In this document: piece by piece, positions 35,617-44,327 of the stretch | Numbering within the stretch: position 1 is the first letter of the stretch | Layout of the letters: each line of letters starts with the position of its first letter | The notes under the pieces: generated by a model | Told to the model about the DNA's origin: nothing | Seen by the model: only the letters and a program-made list of their open reading frames with translations | Databases searched by the model: none | From: Rikenella microfusus | GTDB lineage: Bacteria; Bacteroidota; Bacteroidia; Bacteroidales; VadinHA17 | Reading direction: 5' to 3' | DNA: 64,000 bases | Assembly: GCA_022736275.1 (NCBI GenBank) | Contig: DZBJ01000001.1 | Span: 93,016 to 157,015, forward strand | Made by a program: the position numbers and the translations under genes

Positions 35617-36393
35617 CTACTTCAGCTGGAAGCTGATTGGCACGCTGTACCAGACGTTAACGGGTTTGCCGCCCTGTTTGCCCGGTTTCCACAGCGGGAG
35701 CATCTTGATGACCCTGATGGCCTCCTGATCCAGTGAGGGGTCAACGCCCCTGACAACTGAAACCTGGTCTACAGTCCCCTTGTAGGTCACGCAGAAGCGC
35801 AGTATCACCTTGCCCTGGATGTTGTTTTCCTTGGCGAGTTCGGGATACTTGATATTGTCATAGATGAACTTGAAGAGTTCCGCATCCCCGCCAGGGAATG
35901 AGGGCATCTCCTCTACAACAACGAACACCTCACGCGGGGCCTCTTCCTGCACCTCAACCTGCACCTGTTCAATTACCTCAACAACCTCTTCGTCAACAAC
36001 AGTCTCAGCCACGTCGTCAGCCGTCATAAATCTGCTGGCTTCGTCAGGTTTGATTGTGTCGACAACCACCGGAGCCACGTATTTGACTACAGTCTGCTGT
36101 TCTGTCGGCGGTGGAGGTGGAGGAGGTGGAGGAGGTGCTGCCTCTTCCTGGTTGATGTCATTGGCCATTTCGGCAATGACTTCATTGGCATCCCTTGCCT
36201 TAATCTGGGCAATGCTCTTCGCCTTCATATAAGGAACAAAGGCTGCCGTTAGTACCACGATGATTCCAATGAGCATGGAAAGACTCATGGTCCGGGCATA
36301 TTTCCTTCTGATGTCATAGGCACCGTATTCCTTGTTCCGGCCTTCGAATACTATGTCATCAAAGCTTGGGTATCGTTTCTTTTCGTTTGCCAT
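35617..36393 (-). CDS. tonB: TonB-family energy transducer
   Basis: A 258-residue protein: cytoplasmic start, one membrane helix (about 35-53), an acidic and proline-rich periplasmic linker with ten consecutive prolines, and a TonB C-terminal domain (about 168-258, FPGGDAELFKFIYDNIKYP to the end, with GKVILRFCV). It transmits the proton-motive force from ExbB/ExbD to outer-membrane SusC-like or siderophore receptors. It is last in the exbB-exbD-exbD-tonB set, 12 bases after the second exbD. The long Glu/Val-rich linker is common in Bacteroidetes TonB. Confidence 0.93.
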   Translation of the reverse strand: MANEKKRYPSFDDIVFEGRNKEYGAYDIRRKYARTMSLSMLIGIIVVLTAAFVPYMKAKSIAQIKARDANEVIAEMANDINQEEAAPPPPPPPPPPTEQQTVVKYVAPVVVDTIKPDEASRFMTADDVAETVVDEEVVEVIEQVQVEVQEEAPREVFVVVEEMPSFPGGDAELFKFIYDNIKYPELAKENNIQGKVILRFCVTYKGTVDQVSVVRGVDPSLDQEAIRVIKMLPLWKPGKQGGKPVNVWYSVPISFQLK

Positions 36394-36405
36394 AGCGGTT
36401 TCCTT

Positions 36406-37065
36406 CTATTGTACTGATCCTGAAGCCACAGGTGCTGCTCTGTTAATAGCATCAACAACCAGTTTCTCTTCAATCCAGTCTATGTCAGTAAATGTGTAGC
36501 GGGCAATACCTACGATAGACATCTCATCAATGATGTCCACAAAGTTTTTATACTTTGATGTCTTGTAGGCTTTAATTAAAACGATCGGCCCTGTATCATC
36601 ATCCTTTTTCAGCTGGCTTATGGCGCTTCGCAGTGAGTCCTGCCTGATATCGATCTTGCCTGAGATAACATCTTTCTCAAACTGGTCAATCTTGCGGAAC
36701 AGTGCCCTGTTCCTTTCAAGCAGTACCTGGCGTATGCCGGTTGGGCTGAAATCTGTTTCCTGAAGAACGGTCACGTCCGGGTCGGCTTTGCCGGGGTACC
36801 AATAGACCACATCTTCAGGCCCAAGGATAATATTGAGAGTACGGCTCTCTGCGATTTTCGGAGGTTCGACCTTCTCATCCTTCTTGATTTTCTCAGGGAG
36901 GACGATTTCCATAACCTTCGGTTTGCTGAAAGCTGCTGTGAGCATGAAGAACGTGATGAGCAGACTCATGAGGTCCACCATCGGCGTCATATCCACGCGG
37001 GCATCACCTTTTTTCGGTTTCTTTTTCCCGCCCTTGCTTTTTTCCTCGACTTGAATATCTGCCAT
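36406..37065 (-). CDS. exbD: ExbD/TolR-family biopolymer transport protein (second copy)
   Basis: A 219-residue single-pass protein. The membrane helix contains the functional Asp in VDMTPMVDLMSLLITFFML (the second Asp of the motif lies in the helix and takes part in proton flow). It is longer than classical ExbD, with a periplasmic region carrying PEDVVYWYPG. It starts 1 base before the end of the first exbD. Two exbD paralogues in tandem are usual in Bacteroidetes Ton systems. Confidence 0.9.
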   Translation of the reverse strand: MADIQVEEKSKGGKKKPKKGDARVDMTPMVDLMSLLITFFMLTAAFSKPKVMEIVLPEKIKKDEKVEPPKIAESRTLNIILGPEDVVYWYPGKADPDVTVLQETDFSPTGIRQVLLERNRALFRKIDQFEKDVISGKIDIRQDSLRSAISQLKKDDDTGPIVLIKAYKTSKYKNFVDIIDEMSIVGIARYTFTDIDWIEEKLVVDAINRAAPVASGSVQ

Positions 37066-37066
37066 C

Positions 37067-37702
37067 TTACTCAGTTATTTCTTCTGTAACTTCCACTACT
37101 CTAAGACTTGTGATCAGGTTAAACCTGTTCACATTCTTATCCTGCAAAATATCAAGCACTTCCCTTACAACAGGAAAAGGCACATCGGCATCACCCTTGA
37201 TCATGGTCTGCACTGCAGGGTTCACCTGGCGTGCAAAGAGAATCCACAGGGCAAGCTGGTTGTCCGCAGAATCGATTGGAATGCCTTTTTCGAGGGCAAT
37301 CTTTTCATCCGAGTCTCTGGATGCAAGGTATTTCTTCATATCCTGTATCGGAACGCCAACGGATGTGCCGGTTTTCTCAAACAGACGGAGCTCATCTTCG
37401 GTAAACTCAATGTTGTATCGCTTGCCCATTTCAGCAAGGATTTTAGGCCTGAATTTAAGTATAGTATCAGGACCGTTGTCAACATTGAAGTATATTTTGT
37501 TATCCTTAGCGATGAGCACTGTCATTACGTTGGCATCCATCATTGGTTTCTCGGAAACAGAAAAAGGTGTATCGACGGTGGCAGATTCCTGGGGCCTGAA
37601 GGTTGCTGTCAGAATGAAGAACGTGAGCAGCAGCGTGAACAGGTCCACCATCGGCGTCATGTCGATTCGTGGCGATTTGTGTCCTAATTTAATCTTTGGC
37701 AT
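37067..37702 (-). CDS. exbD: ExbD/TolR-family biopolymer transport protein (first copy)
   Basis: A 211-residue single-pass protein with IDMTPMVDLFTLLLTFFILTA, the proton-path Asp and membrane helix of ExbD/TolR. It is a paralogue of the next gene, sharing the motif but little else. The periplasmic part is lengthy (NKIYFNVDNG, KGDADVPFPVVREVLDILQ). It follows exbB by 46 bases and precedes the second exbD with a 1-base gap. Confidence 0.9.
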   Translation of the reverse strand: MPKIKLGHKSPRIDMTPMVDLFTLLLTFFILTATFRPQESATVDTPFSVSEKPMMDANVMTVLIAKDNKIYFNVDNGPDTILKFRPKILAEMGKRYNIEFTEDELRLFEKTGTSVGVPIQDMKKYLASRDSDEKIALEKGIPIDSADNQLALWILFARQVNPAVQTMIKGDADVPFPVVREVLDILQDKNVNRFNLITSLRVVEVTEEITE

Positions 37703-37748
37703 CTTTTAAATCCTTTCTTTTTTTGACCAAAAGAATAAATTCGGCAGA

Positions 37749-38564
37749 TTACTTTCTTACTGATGCAGCGAAAGTCTGTGTCAGACTGAAACCAGCTTCG
37801 TCAATTTTAAAGACGTAGCTGTCAATCATTGTTGAGAACCAGTTGAAGAAGATAATTGCCAGTGTTGATCCTGTAATACCGAAAGCGGTGTTGACAAGTG
37901 CCTCGGAAATACCGGTTGAGAGGGCGAGGGCATCAGGAGCGCCTGACTGAGCGAGGGCTGCAAATGCGCGGATCATCCCGATAACAGTTCCGATAAGACC
38001 GATAAGCACTGAGATCGAAGCGATCGTTGAGAGGATAACCATGTTCCTTGAGAGAACCGGGAGCTCGAGAGCTGTTGCCTCTTCGATGGCCTGTTTCATT
38101 GAAGTGATCTTCTGGTCTTTTTCAAGTTCCTTGTCATTCTCAAGAGCACGGTAACGTGAAAGACCTGCTTTCAGAACGCTGGCAAGTGAACCCTTCTGCT
38201 TGTCACAGGCAGCGATAGCATCCTCGATCCTGTCTTCTGCAAGCATCTGCTGAACATTTGAAACAAATACGTTCAGTCTTGCCTTCCCTTTAACCCTTGT
38301 GAGAGTGATAAGCCTTTCAAAGAAATAAATGATGAGTGTAATCACAATAGTGATAAGAATAGGCACGATCGTACCGCCCTTGTACATCAGACCGAGCAGG
38401 TTGCCCTGGAGTGGATGTCCTTTGTTGTTTCCGCCTTCAAAGTTCTCAGGCGCACCCAGCCACTGGGTGAAAATAAGATAAGCTGCGATAAATGCAAGAA
38501 TAATTGCGAGAGGTGCAAATAACGACTGCCAGACACCGCTGGACGACTTGGTTTGTTTACTCAT
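37749..38564 (-). CDS. exbB: MotA/TolQ/ExbB proton channel protein
   Basis: A 271-residue inner-membrane protein with an extra N-terminal helix and then the three-helix ExbB core. Conserved segments are IGLIGTVIGMIRAFAALAQ and STGISEALVNTAFGITGSTLAIIFF. It forms the stator ring around ExbD. A promoter with good -33 and -7 boxes lies immediately upstream (38602-38632), so the four Ton genes can be expressed apart from the TPR gene behind them. Confidence 0.92.
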   Translation of the reverse strand: MSKQTKSSSGVWQSLFAPLAIILAFIAAYLIFTQWLGAPENFEGGNNKGHPLQGNLLGLMYKGGTIVPILITIVITLIIYFFERLITLTRVKGKARLNVFVSNVQQMLAEDRIEDAIAACDKQKGSLASVLKAGLSRYRALENDKELEKDQKITSMKQAIEEATALELPVLSRNMVILSTIASISVLIGLIGTVIGMIRAFAALAQSGAPDALALSTGISEALVNTAFGITGSTLAIIFFNWFSTMIDSYVFKIDEAGFSLTQTFAASVRK

Positions 38565-38601
38565 TGTAGTATTCTTTAAGTTGGTTTAAGTGAACAGTTG
38601 G

Positions 38602-38632
38602 CAAAAATAAATATTCTTATACTCTTTTACAA
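38602..38632 (-). promoter_or_regulatory. Promoter for exbB-exbD-exbD-tonB (TTG, 20 bases, TATTTTTG)
   Basis: A minus-strand -7 box at 38602-38609 and TTG at 38630-38632 with a 20-base spacer, the expected Bacteroidetes arrangement. The exbB ATG is at 38564. Confidence 0.65.
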
Positions 38633-38681
38633 TAGGTTCAGCGGATTAGAATTACTTTTCAGTCCGGCAACACAATCGCTG

Positions 38682-40883
38682 CTACTTTTCAAGGGAGGCA
38701 CTGTAGATTCTTTTTTTTGTGACGGGAACTTCAATGGTCTTATAACCTTTGGCGCTTATGACAAGGACCTCTGATGCCTCGGGCATAACGAACTTGTATT
38801 CGCCCCTCGCATTGGTCCATGCCTCTGCTGCAGTATCCTTGACCCTTACAGAGGCGCCAGGTATAGGATCACCGGCAGAATCAGTAATCAGTCCTCCAAT
38901 TTCATTGAGATGAGCCTTCGGTACGGCACTCTTCTGGAGCTGGACAATATACTGGAGGGTCGACTTGGCAGCCTCATTCCCCGGTTCAATGGCAAGAATC
39001 CTGTTGTTCTCCTCTATTGCTTTTGGATAATCGCCCATTGTCATGTATAAAGTGCTTAGCATGCTGTGGGCCTTGGTCTGGTATACCGGAGCGAGATTCA
39101 TTATTCTGTTGTAATATGCCTTTGCCTCATCGTATCTCTTTGACTGCAGTGCTTCATAACCGAGGTACCTGAGTGCATCGTAAATTTCAACCACGTTCTT
39201 GACAGAGTCAACTGATGCCTTTTGCAGCAGCATCTGAAATTTTGGTTTGGCCAGACCCATCTCGACATCAGGGTCCTTGGCTGATGCAATGTTGGCCATC
39301 CAGAGATAACCCTGGAGATTGTCGGGGTATTTGGCTGTCATCTGTTTGAAAATCTCATCAGCCTTGTCAAACTGTTTATCCTGGTAATAGGCCCTTCCAA
39401 CCTGGATGAAATCATTCTCTGAGTCCCTTCCCTTTGCAAGCAGCCGTGACCAGGTGGCAGCTGCATCAGCATATTTGTGGGCACCGTACTGAACCGTCCC
39501 TTTCTCGTAGATGAGATTAATATCCTCCTCTTCAGTGAAGTAAATAGCCTTTTCGTATGCTTCGAATGCTTTGGAAAGCTCTTTCTCTGCCTGGACCAGG
39601 GCTACCTTATGGGATTCGAGCTTGAGAGCCAGAGCATCAATTTCAGCCTTTGTCTTCTCCTTTGCCGGACTCTTGAGGGTCGGATACCTGGCCTGCAGCT
39701 TGCTGAGATCATCGGTTTCATTGTCTGCCTCAATTACCTGCTTGACGTAATCCTGGTTCTTCCTTGCAAGGATCCTGGCATAATAAATCCAGTCTTTCTT
39801 TATCAGGCGGTCAGCGCTCAGGTTGGCAAAGAGTTTGTCCATGTACTGCGCGGCAAGCTCAAAATTGCTTTCTTCATATGCCGAATAACCTGCAATACGG
39901 TTCATGTATGTCCTTGAGTCGTCAATTGCAAAGATCTCCTCGACATTCTTGATAACCTCATCGTATTCCTTTGCATAGAAGAGGGCGTTGACGTACCTGA
40001 TCTTGGCCGGAATGTTGCCCTGTGTCAGCTCAAGGTATTTCTCGAAGTACTTCTTGGAGTCGTTATATCTGCCGGCCATCGAATAGAGCTGGCCCAGCTC
40101 CCTGTAGGCAGGGGCATAGTTCTGATCAAGGGCAATAGCCTGCTCAAAGTAGGGTATGGCTGCCATGAGATTGCGCCCCTTGACATAGATGTTTCCTATT
40201 TTCATATTGGCTGCAGGAGAGGTAAGGTCCCAGTCCTGTGCCAGGTTGTAATTCTTGATAGCCTTTGAACCGTCATTGACCAGGATATAGATATCGCCGG
40301 CGATAATATACATTTCGCTGTTTCTCGGGTCAATGGAGACGGCCTTCCTGATGAAGGGGAGCGCCTTGCTTGTATCGACCTCTTCAAAACGGATGTATGA
40401 TTCGGCAATTTTTGCAAGGGCATAGGCATATGCCTTCGGATTCTGAATCTTTGTCACCTTCTTGTAGGCCGGCAGAAGACTGTTGGCTTTTATCCTGAGC
40501 TCCTCAGCCTTTGAATTGTCGCCGTTATAGAAGGCCACCTTGGCCAGTCCAACGTAGTTCAGAGGTTCGGCAGAGTTGGCTGCGACACCCTTGTTGAAGA
40601 TATCGGCAGCTTCCTTGGTTGCTACAGTCAGCGAGTTGGATATAGTATCGGCAAAATAGTTCAACAGGGTATTCTCGCCATAATGAAAATATATGACACT
40701 GTTGGCAGGCTCATTTTTTACAAGCTGCTGGAAAAGTGCATCCGCTTTATCGTACTGCTCGTTCTTTGTGAATGTTCTGGCCTCATCAAGCGTCTGAGCT
40801 TTAATCCCGGTTCCTATTACCATAAGGAAAACCACTGCGGGCAGAAACGCGAGTTTGAAACTTCTCTTAATCATCGTTATCAT
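38682..40883 (-). CDS. TPR-repeat exported protein with C-terminal carboxypeptidase-regulatory-like domain
   Basis: A 733-residue protein with a signal peptide, then about ten or more tetratricopeptide repeats (for example NYVGLAKVAFYNGDNSKAEE and AYRELGQLYSMAGRYNDSKKYFEKY), a helical insertion, and a C-terminal beta-sandwich domain (about 665-733, DSAGDPIPGASVRVKD, GEYKFVMP) of the type seen at the start of SusC receptors. It probably acts as a periplasmic scaffold. It is 10 bases downstream of the PstS-like gene, so those two form a unit; the Ton genes follow. The start could also be the ATG three codons on. Confidence 0.82.
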   Translation of the reverse strand: MITMIKRSFKLAFLPAVVFLMVIGTGIKAQTLDEARTFTKNEQYDKADALFQQLVKNEPANSVIYFHYGENTLLNYFADTISNSLTVATKEAADIFNKGVAANSAEPLNYVGLAKVAFYNGDNSKAEELRIKANSLLPAYKKVTKIQNPKAYAYALAKIAESYIRFEEVDTSKALPFIRKAVSIDPRNSEMYIIAGDIYILVNDGSKAIKNYNLAQDWDLTSPAANMKIGNIYVKGRNLMAAIPYFEQAIALDQNYAPAYRELGQLYSMAGRYNDSKKYFEKYLELTQGNIPAKIRYVNALFYAKEYDEVIKNVEEIFAIDDSRTYMNRIAGYSAYEESNFELAAQYMDKLFANLSADRLIKKDWIYYARILARKNQDYVKQVIEADNETDDLSKLQARYPTLKSPAKEKTKAEIDALALKLESHKVALVQAEKELSKAFEAYEKAIYFTEEEDINLIYEKGTVQYGAHKYADAAATWSRLLAKGRDSENDFIQVGRAYYQDKQFDKADEIFKQMTAKYPDNLQGYLWMANIASAKDPDVEMGLAKPKFQMLLQKASVDSVKNVVEIYDALRYLGYEALQSKRYDEAKAYYNRIMNLAPVYQTKAHSMLSTLYMTMGDYPKAIEENNRILAIEPGNEAAKSTLQYIVQLQKSAVPKAHLNEIGGLITDSAGDPIPGASVRVKDTAAEAWTNARGEYKFVMPEASEVLVISAKGYKTIEVPVTKKRIYSASLEK

Positions 40884-40893
40884 GTTTAGTTAC

Positions 40894-41850
40894 TCAATTT
40901 TTTACCTGAATTATTCTGATCGGCATCGTTGCGGGTACAAGACCCGATTTAAGTATTATCCTTTGTCCCTTCTCCCCTGCAACAAAGCTTACAAATCCCG
41001 AGCCAAGTCCTGAAAATGACTCTCGCGAATTCATTTTAACTTCTCTTACAAAGGGATACGTTTTATCATAAATTGACCCCTGCACCGGCAGATAGAAGGT
41101 TGATTCGTCAAGATAGGGCTGTGAAACGGCAGCCACCTTGATCTTGTTAAGGAGGCCGAAACTGTTCGGATCATCCTCGTCGCTGATCCAGTTTACGCTG
41201 ACAATGCCAATTGCCCCGGGGCTCCCGGATACATAATCTATAACCTCAGGGTTGGTGTTGACGGCATAGAAGTTAGGCCCCAGGCTGTCCGGAAGGTCAA
41301 ATTTTTCTTTGAAGTAACTTATATTTCCCGAACGGATGTTGTCAAATACCAGGATAACAGGTCCCAGCTTCGACTTCGGGTTTATCTGTTTCCAGTCAGT
41401 AATCTCACCTTTGAATATCTTCTCAACGGTCTTATATGTTAGCAGCGAATCGGAGTTTTTCCTGTTCAGAACAAGAGCCAGTGCGTCATACGCAACTACG
41501 GTTGTCCGTACCACCGTCTGAACATCAAGAAGGACCTTTCTCTGCTCTTCCGTCGGGGCCCATGAGGAAACAATGGTCTTAACGGAATCATTCAGAAAAA
41601 ATGCCACCAGTTCATTCTCGGGCATGTAAACCGGAGTTATCTGTGCGTAGTTGTAAAGAGCGGTAAATGTATCAATCTCCGCATCGATAATGGGCTGGAA
41701 TGATTCATCAGCGGCGATCCTTATGTTTCCGGAGGTAGGTGTCTCCATCAGGTTTGCGGTTCCTTTGGGTTTGCATGATGACAGCGCCGCAACAAACGCC
41801 ACAATGAGCATTGCCGGCAAGATTGCTGATGTGTATCCTTTTCTGTTCAT
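40894..41850 (-). CDS. PstS-like phosphate/substrate-binding lipoprotein
   Basis: A 318-residue lipoprotein: signal with SSC (Cys near 25), then a two-lobe periplasmic binding fold of the PstS type (GNIRIAADESFQPIIDAEI, IFKGEITDWKQINPKSKLGPVILVFDN, SGNISYFKEKF). PstS phosphate ligands are not all recognisable by eye, so another anion could bind. No Pst ABC permease is nearby; the genes after it are a TPR protein and the Ton set. I chose the ATG at 41850, preceded by GGGGAGAG, over the GTG at 41883. Confidence 0.82.
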   Translation of the reverse strand: MNRKGYTSAILPAMLIVAFVAALSSCKPKGTANLMETPTSGNIRIAADESFQPIIDAEIDTFTALYNYAQITPVYMPENELVAFFLNDSVKTIVSSWAPTEEQRKVLLDVQTVVRTTVVAYDALALVLNRKNSDSLLTYKTVEKIFKGEITDWKQINPKSKLGPVILVFDNIRSGNISYFKEKFDLPDSLGPNFYAVNTNPEVIDYVSGSPGAIGIVSVNWISDEDDPNSFGLLNKIKVAAVSQPYLDESTFYLPVQGSIYDKTYPFVREVKMNSRESFSGLGSGFVSFVAGEKGQRIILKSGLVPATMPIRIIQVKN

Positions 41851-42022
41851 ACTCTCCCCGCTATTCAACCCGGAATGAGGCACAATATTAATAATTATCT
41901 CTTAAACAAGCCTTCTGAGGGATGTAAATTTTCCCTTATATATTAACAGATCACAAACAAAGCACATGCCACTGTATTATAATGACCGTCAGATGATATG
42001 ATTCACCGGCAGAATCAAAGGA

Positions 42023-42256
42023 TTATTTTTCATCCTCGTCTTTGGTGAAGAAGCTCTCCCTGATCTTTTCGTAAGACATTAGGATTCTGTACAGGGCATA
42101 GATGAACAGGGGAACGGCAATCACAATCCTGAGGGCTTTGTCGATCTCAAAAAGGTCTGTTGTAAGTATGAATACCGCGAGTCCGAAATAGAAAAAAACC
42201 ATGAATGTGCCAAATATGGCGAATACCTTGTCATACATTTTGCTGGTGCTGCTCAT
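42023..42256 (-). CDS. Small two-helix membrane protein, hypothetical
   Basis: A 77-residue protein with two hydrophobic helices (about 13-32 and 40-58) and a charged tail (FFTKDEDEK). It has a -7 promoter box 20 bases upstream, so it appears to be a real gene. I recognise no family. The ATG at 42256 is preferred to the GTG just before. The gene downstream is the PstS-like lipoprotein, 172 bases away, and no terminator is clear between them. Confidence 0.6.
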   Translation of the reverse strand: MSSTSKMYDKVFAIFGTFMVFFYFGLAVFILTTDLFEIDKALRIVIAVPLFIYALYRILMSYEKIRESFFTKDEDEK

Positions 42257-42276
42257 CACTTTTCGGTATGAATTGA

Positions 42277-42284
42277 CAAATATA
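42277..42284 (-). promoter_or_regulatory. -7 box (TATATTTG) before the 77-aa gene
   Basis: A match to TAnnTTTG on the minus strand, about 20 bases from the ATG at 42256; no -33 TTG seen. Confidence 0.45.
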
Positions 42285-42330
42285 TGATTTTTTCTTTTTT
42301 TTTGCCACTGATCAGGGGGCTGTATGGAAA

Positions 42331-42364
42331 GAAAAAGAGAGAGCCGCTTGGGTGCGGCTCTCTC
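42331..42364 (-). terminator. Rho-independent terminator after the POT transporter gene
   Basis: Perfect 11-base GC-rich arms (42337-42347 and 42354-42364), 6-base loop, then TTTTTC on the minus strand. It begins 15 bases after the stop. Confidence 0.9.
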
Positions 42365-42378
42365 CGGAAAAGGTCAGA

Positions 42379-44178
42379 TTATTTTGTTGCGTTTTCCAGT
42401 CGCTTCATAATTGAGAATATGAAAGCCGCTGAGAGCAGGCAGCAGACGATGAACACCGCCCAGAGCTGCCACAACTCAACCTTATCCCAGAGCTTTGTTC
42501 CGACGAACAGCAGCTTATTCCCCACTGCAGTAGCAAGGAGCCACCCTGCCTGCATCATACCCTGGAAACGTGATGGAGCAACTTTGGAGACAAATGAGAG
42601 TCCCATCGGGCTCAGGAAAAGTTCCGCCACCGTCAGTATGAGGTAACTGCTTATCAGCCAGTAGGGACTGACCCTGAGAAGTTCAGCTACCGGCGAACCT
42701 TCGAGTGATGCCGGTGAGGGCAGTTTCATTGAAGAGAGAAGAACCACCATAAATCCTATGGAAGCGATAATCATCCCGATTCCGATCTTCTTCGGGGTTG
42801 ACGGCTCAATGTTCTTCTTGTTCAGCCAGGCAAAGACACCCATGACAGGGAATGTAAGTGCAACGATGAAGAGCGGGTTGAATGACTGGAACACCTCAGG
42901 TTCAATCGAATTCATCGGGTTGGCTTTGCTGACACTGAGGTAGACAAAAACAAAGGCCGCCACGAAAAGGGCTCCTCCGATGAGCCTTGCAGGTAACTCC
43001 AGGTTTTTTCTTATAAGCAGAACCAGTCCTGCAATGGAACCGATCACCGCCAGCATTGAGGGCAGGGTGAAGAAGAGATATGTGAAGGGTTCTACCTGCT
43101 TGACAGTGTAATCTCTCGCAAAGAGTGTGAGAGTCAGTCCGTTCTGGTGGAAAGACATCCAGAAGAAGATCACCACAACGAACACGAGGATAAGTGATGA
43201 AACCCTAGCATATTCATCTTTCTTGGCGGTGGTAAGCATCCAGGTTGTGAATCCGGCAAACAGTCCGAAGGCCAGACCTGATGCAACACCTACTATAAAC
43301 TGCAGCCCGAATGCAAAGATGGCCATTGCTATCGCAGCATATATGAGAGGCCTGAATTCAAACTCGATGGTATTGGCTGAGCCGTCTGCTGCCTTCGCAG
43401 GTTTTTCCTTGTTGGGAAGGAGCCTGTTGAAGAAGATGTAGACGAGCAGTGAGATGATCATGGCGCCGGCAGCAATACCGAAGGCATAGTTATAACCTCT
43501 CGAGAAGACTTCGATATAGTTGTTTGCGAATGCACCGAGGTCACTCACAGGGCCGGATAGGTTTACCTTGTCGGCAAGAGCCTGAAATTCCTGCAGTTTC
43601 TCGGGGCTCGTGATAAGGCCGTCATTGAACTGGTGACAGAGGGCTGGCACGCTTCCGTCATGTGCAAAACCGTTTGTCTTAAGCCACCAGTTCCTGATCC
43701 CGTTGGCTGCAAAGGGAGCGAAGAATGCACCGACGTTGATACCCATATAGAAGATCATGAAGGCGGTGTCCCTCATTTTTGAGTATTGCGGATTGTCATA
43801 CATCTGCCCGACAACGGCCTGAAGGTTTCCCTTAAAGAGACCATTGCCAAATGCAATTGTAAAGAGGGCTATCACAGTGAAGATGAGAGGCATGCCTGGC
43901 ACTGCCATAAGCACATACCCTCCGAACATGATGATAATGCCGAACAGTATCACCGTCTTGTATTTCCTGGTTGCATCAGCCAGTATGCCTCCGACGAGGG
44001 CAAGGGCATAGATGCTGAAGTAAAACCAGCTGTAAATGTCACCCGCCTTTTCAGCGGCCAGACCGTACTTTGCCTGCAGGAAGAGCACCAGGATCGCCAT
44101 CATGGTGTAGAAGCCGAACCGTTCTCCCATGTTGGCGAAAAAGGCGACCAGTAGTCCTTTTGGATGATTCTTGAGCAT
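42379..44178 (-). CDS. POT-family proton-dependent peptide transporter
   Basis: A 599-residue MFS-type protein of the POT/PTR family, importing di- and tripeptides with protons. Family motifs: the E-x-x-E-like FANMGERFGFYTMM at the start, GGILADATRKYKTVILFG (loop 2-3), FMIFYMGINVGAFFAPF, and a long segment between helices 6 and 7 typical of bacterial POT with 14 helices. The ATG at 44178 is chosen: a -7 box at 44220-44227 would place transcription start near 44213, too close to or after the earlier in-frame candidates (ATG 44208 and TTG 44247). It may take up products of the M20, M49 and PepD peptidases of this window. Confidence 0.88.
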   Translation of the reverse strand: MLKNHPKGLLVAFFANMGERFGFYTMMAILVLFLQAKYGLAAEKAGDIYSWFYFSIYALALVGGILADATRKYKTVILFGIIIMFGGYVLMAVPGMPLIFTVIALFTIAFGNGLFKGNLQAVVGQMYDNPQYSKMRDTAFMIFYMGINVGAFFAPFAANGIRNWWLKTNGFAHDGSVPALCHQFNDGLITSPEKLQEFQALADKVNLSGPVSDLGAFANNYIEVFSRGYNYAFGIAAGAMIISLLVYIFFNRLLPNKEKPAKAADGSANTIEFEFRPLIYAAIAMAIFAFGLQFIVGVASGLAFGLFAGFTTWMLTTAKKDEYARVSSLILVFVVVIFFWMSFHQNGLTLTLFARDYTVKQVEPFTYLFFTLPSMLAVIGSIAGLVLLIRKNLELPARLIGGALFVAAFVFVYLSVSKANPMNSIEPEVFQSFNPLFIVALTFPVMGVFAWLNKKNIEPSTPKKIGIGMIIASIGFMVVLLSSMKLPSPASLEGSPVAELLRVSPYWLISSYLILTVAELFLSPMGLSFVSKVAPSRFQGMMQAGWLLATAVGNKLLFVGTKLWDKVELWQLWAVFIVCCLLSAAFIFSIMKRLENATK

Positions 44179-44219
44179 AATTTTCTGTATTAATTTGGTT
44201 AATTTCATTCTGAAGGAGA

Positions 44220-44227
44220 CAAATATA
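44220..44227 (-). promoter_or_regulatory. -7 box (TATATTTG) for the POT transporter gene
   Basis: A match to TAnnTTTG on the minus strand; a TTG lies 17 bases upstream (44245-44247). It favours the ATG at 44178 as start. Confidence 0.5.
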
Positions 44228-44250
44228 TTAATCTTTTTAATTTGCAATCA

Positions 44251-44302
44251 TTGCATTATATAATCAGGACAATAATTTTGCACTGTTATATTTTTACATT
44301 TG
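44251..44302 (+). promoter_or_regulatory. Promoter region for nnr with two -7 boxes
   Basis: TTG at 44251-44253, 19-base spacer, TAATTTTG at 44273-44280 fits the phylum consensus. A second -7 box TACATTTG lies at 44295-44302. Either would give a short leader before the ATG at 44328. Confidence 0.6.
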
Positions 44303-44327
44303 TAACGGTTGTATATAATATTAGTAT

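Noticed and set aside
35864..36232. A plus-strand frame with a long glycine run
   Set aside because: It is the antisense of the proline-rich TonB linker.
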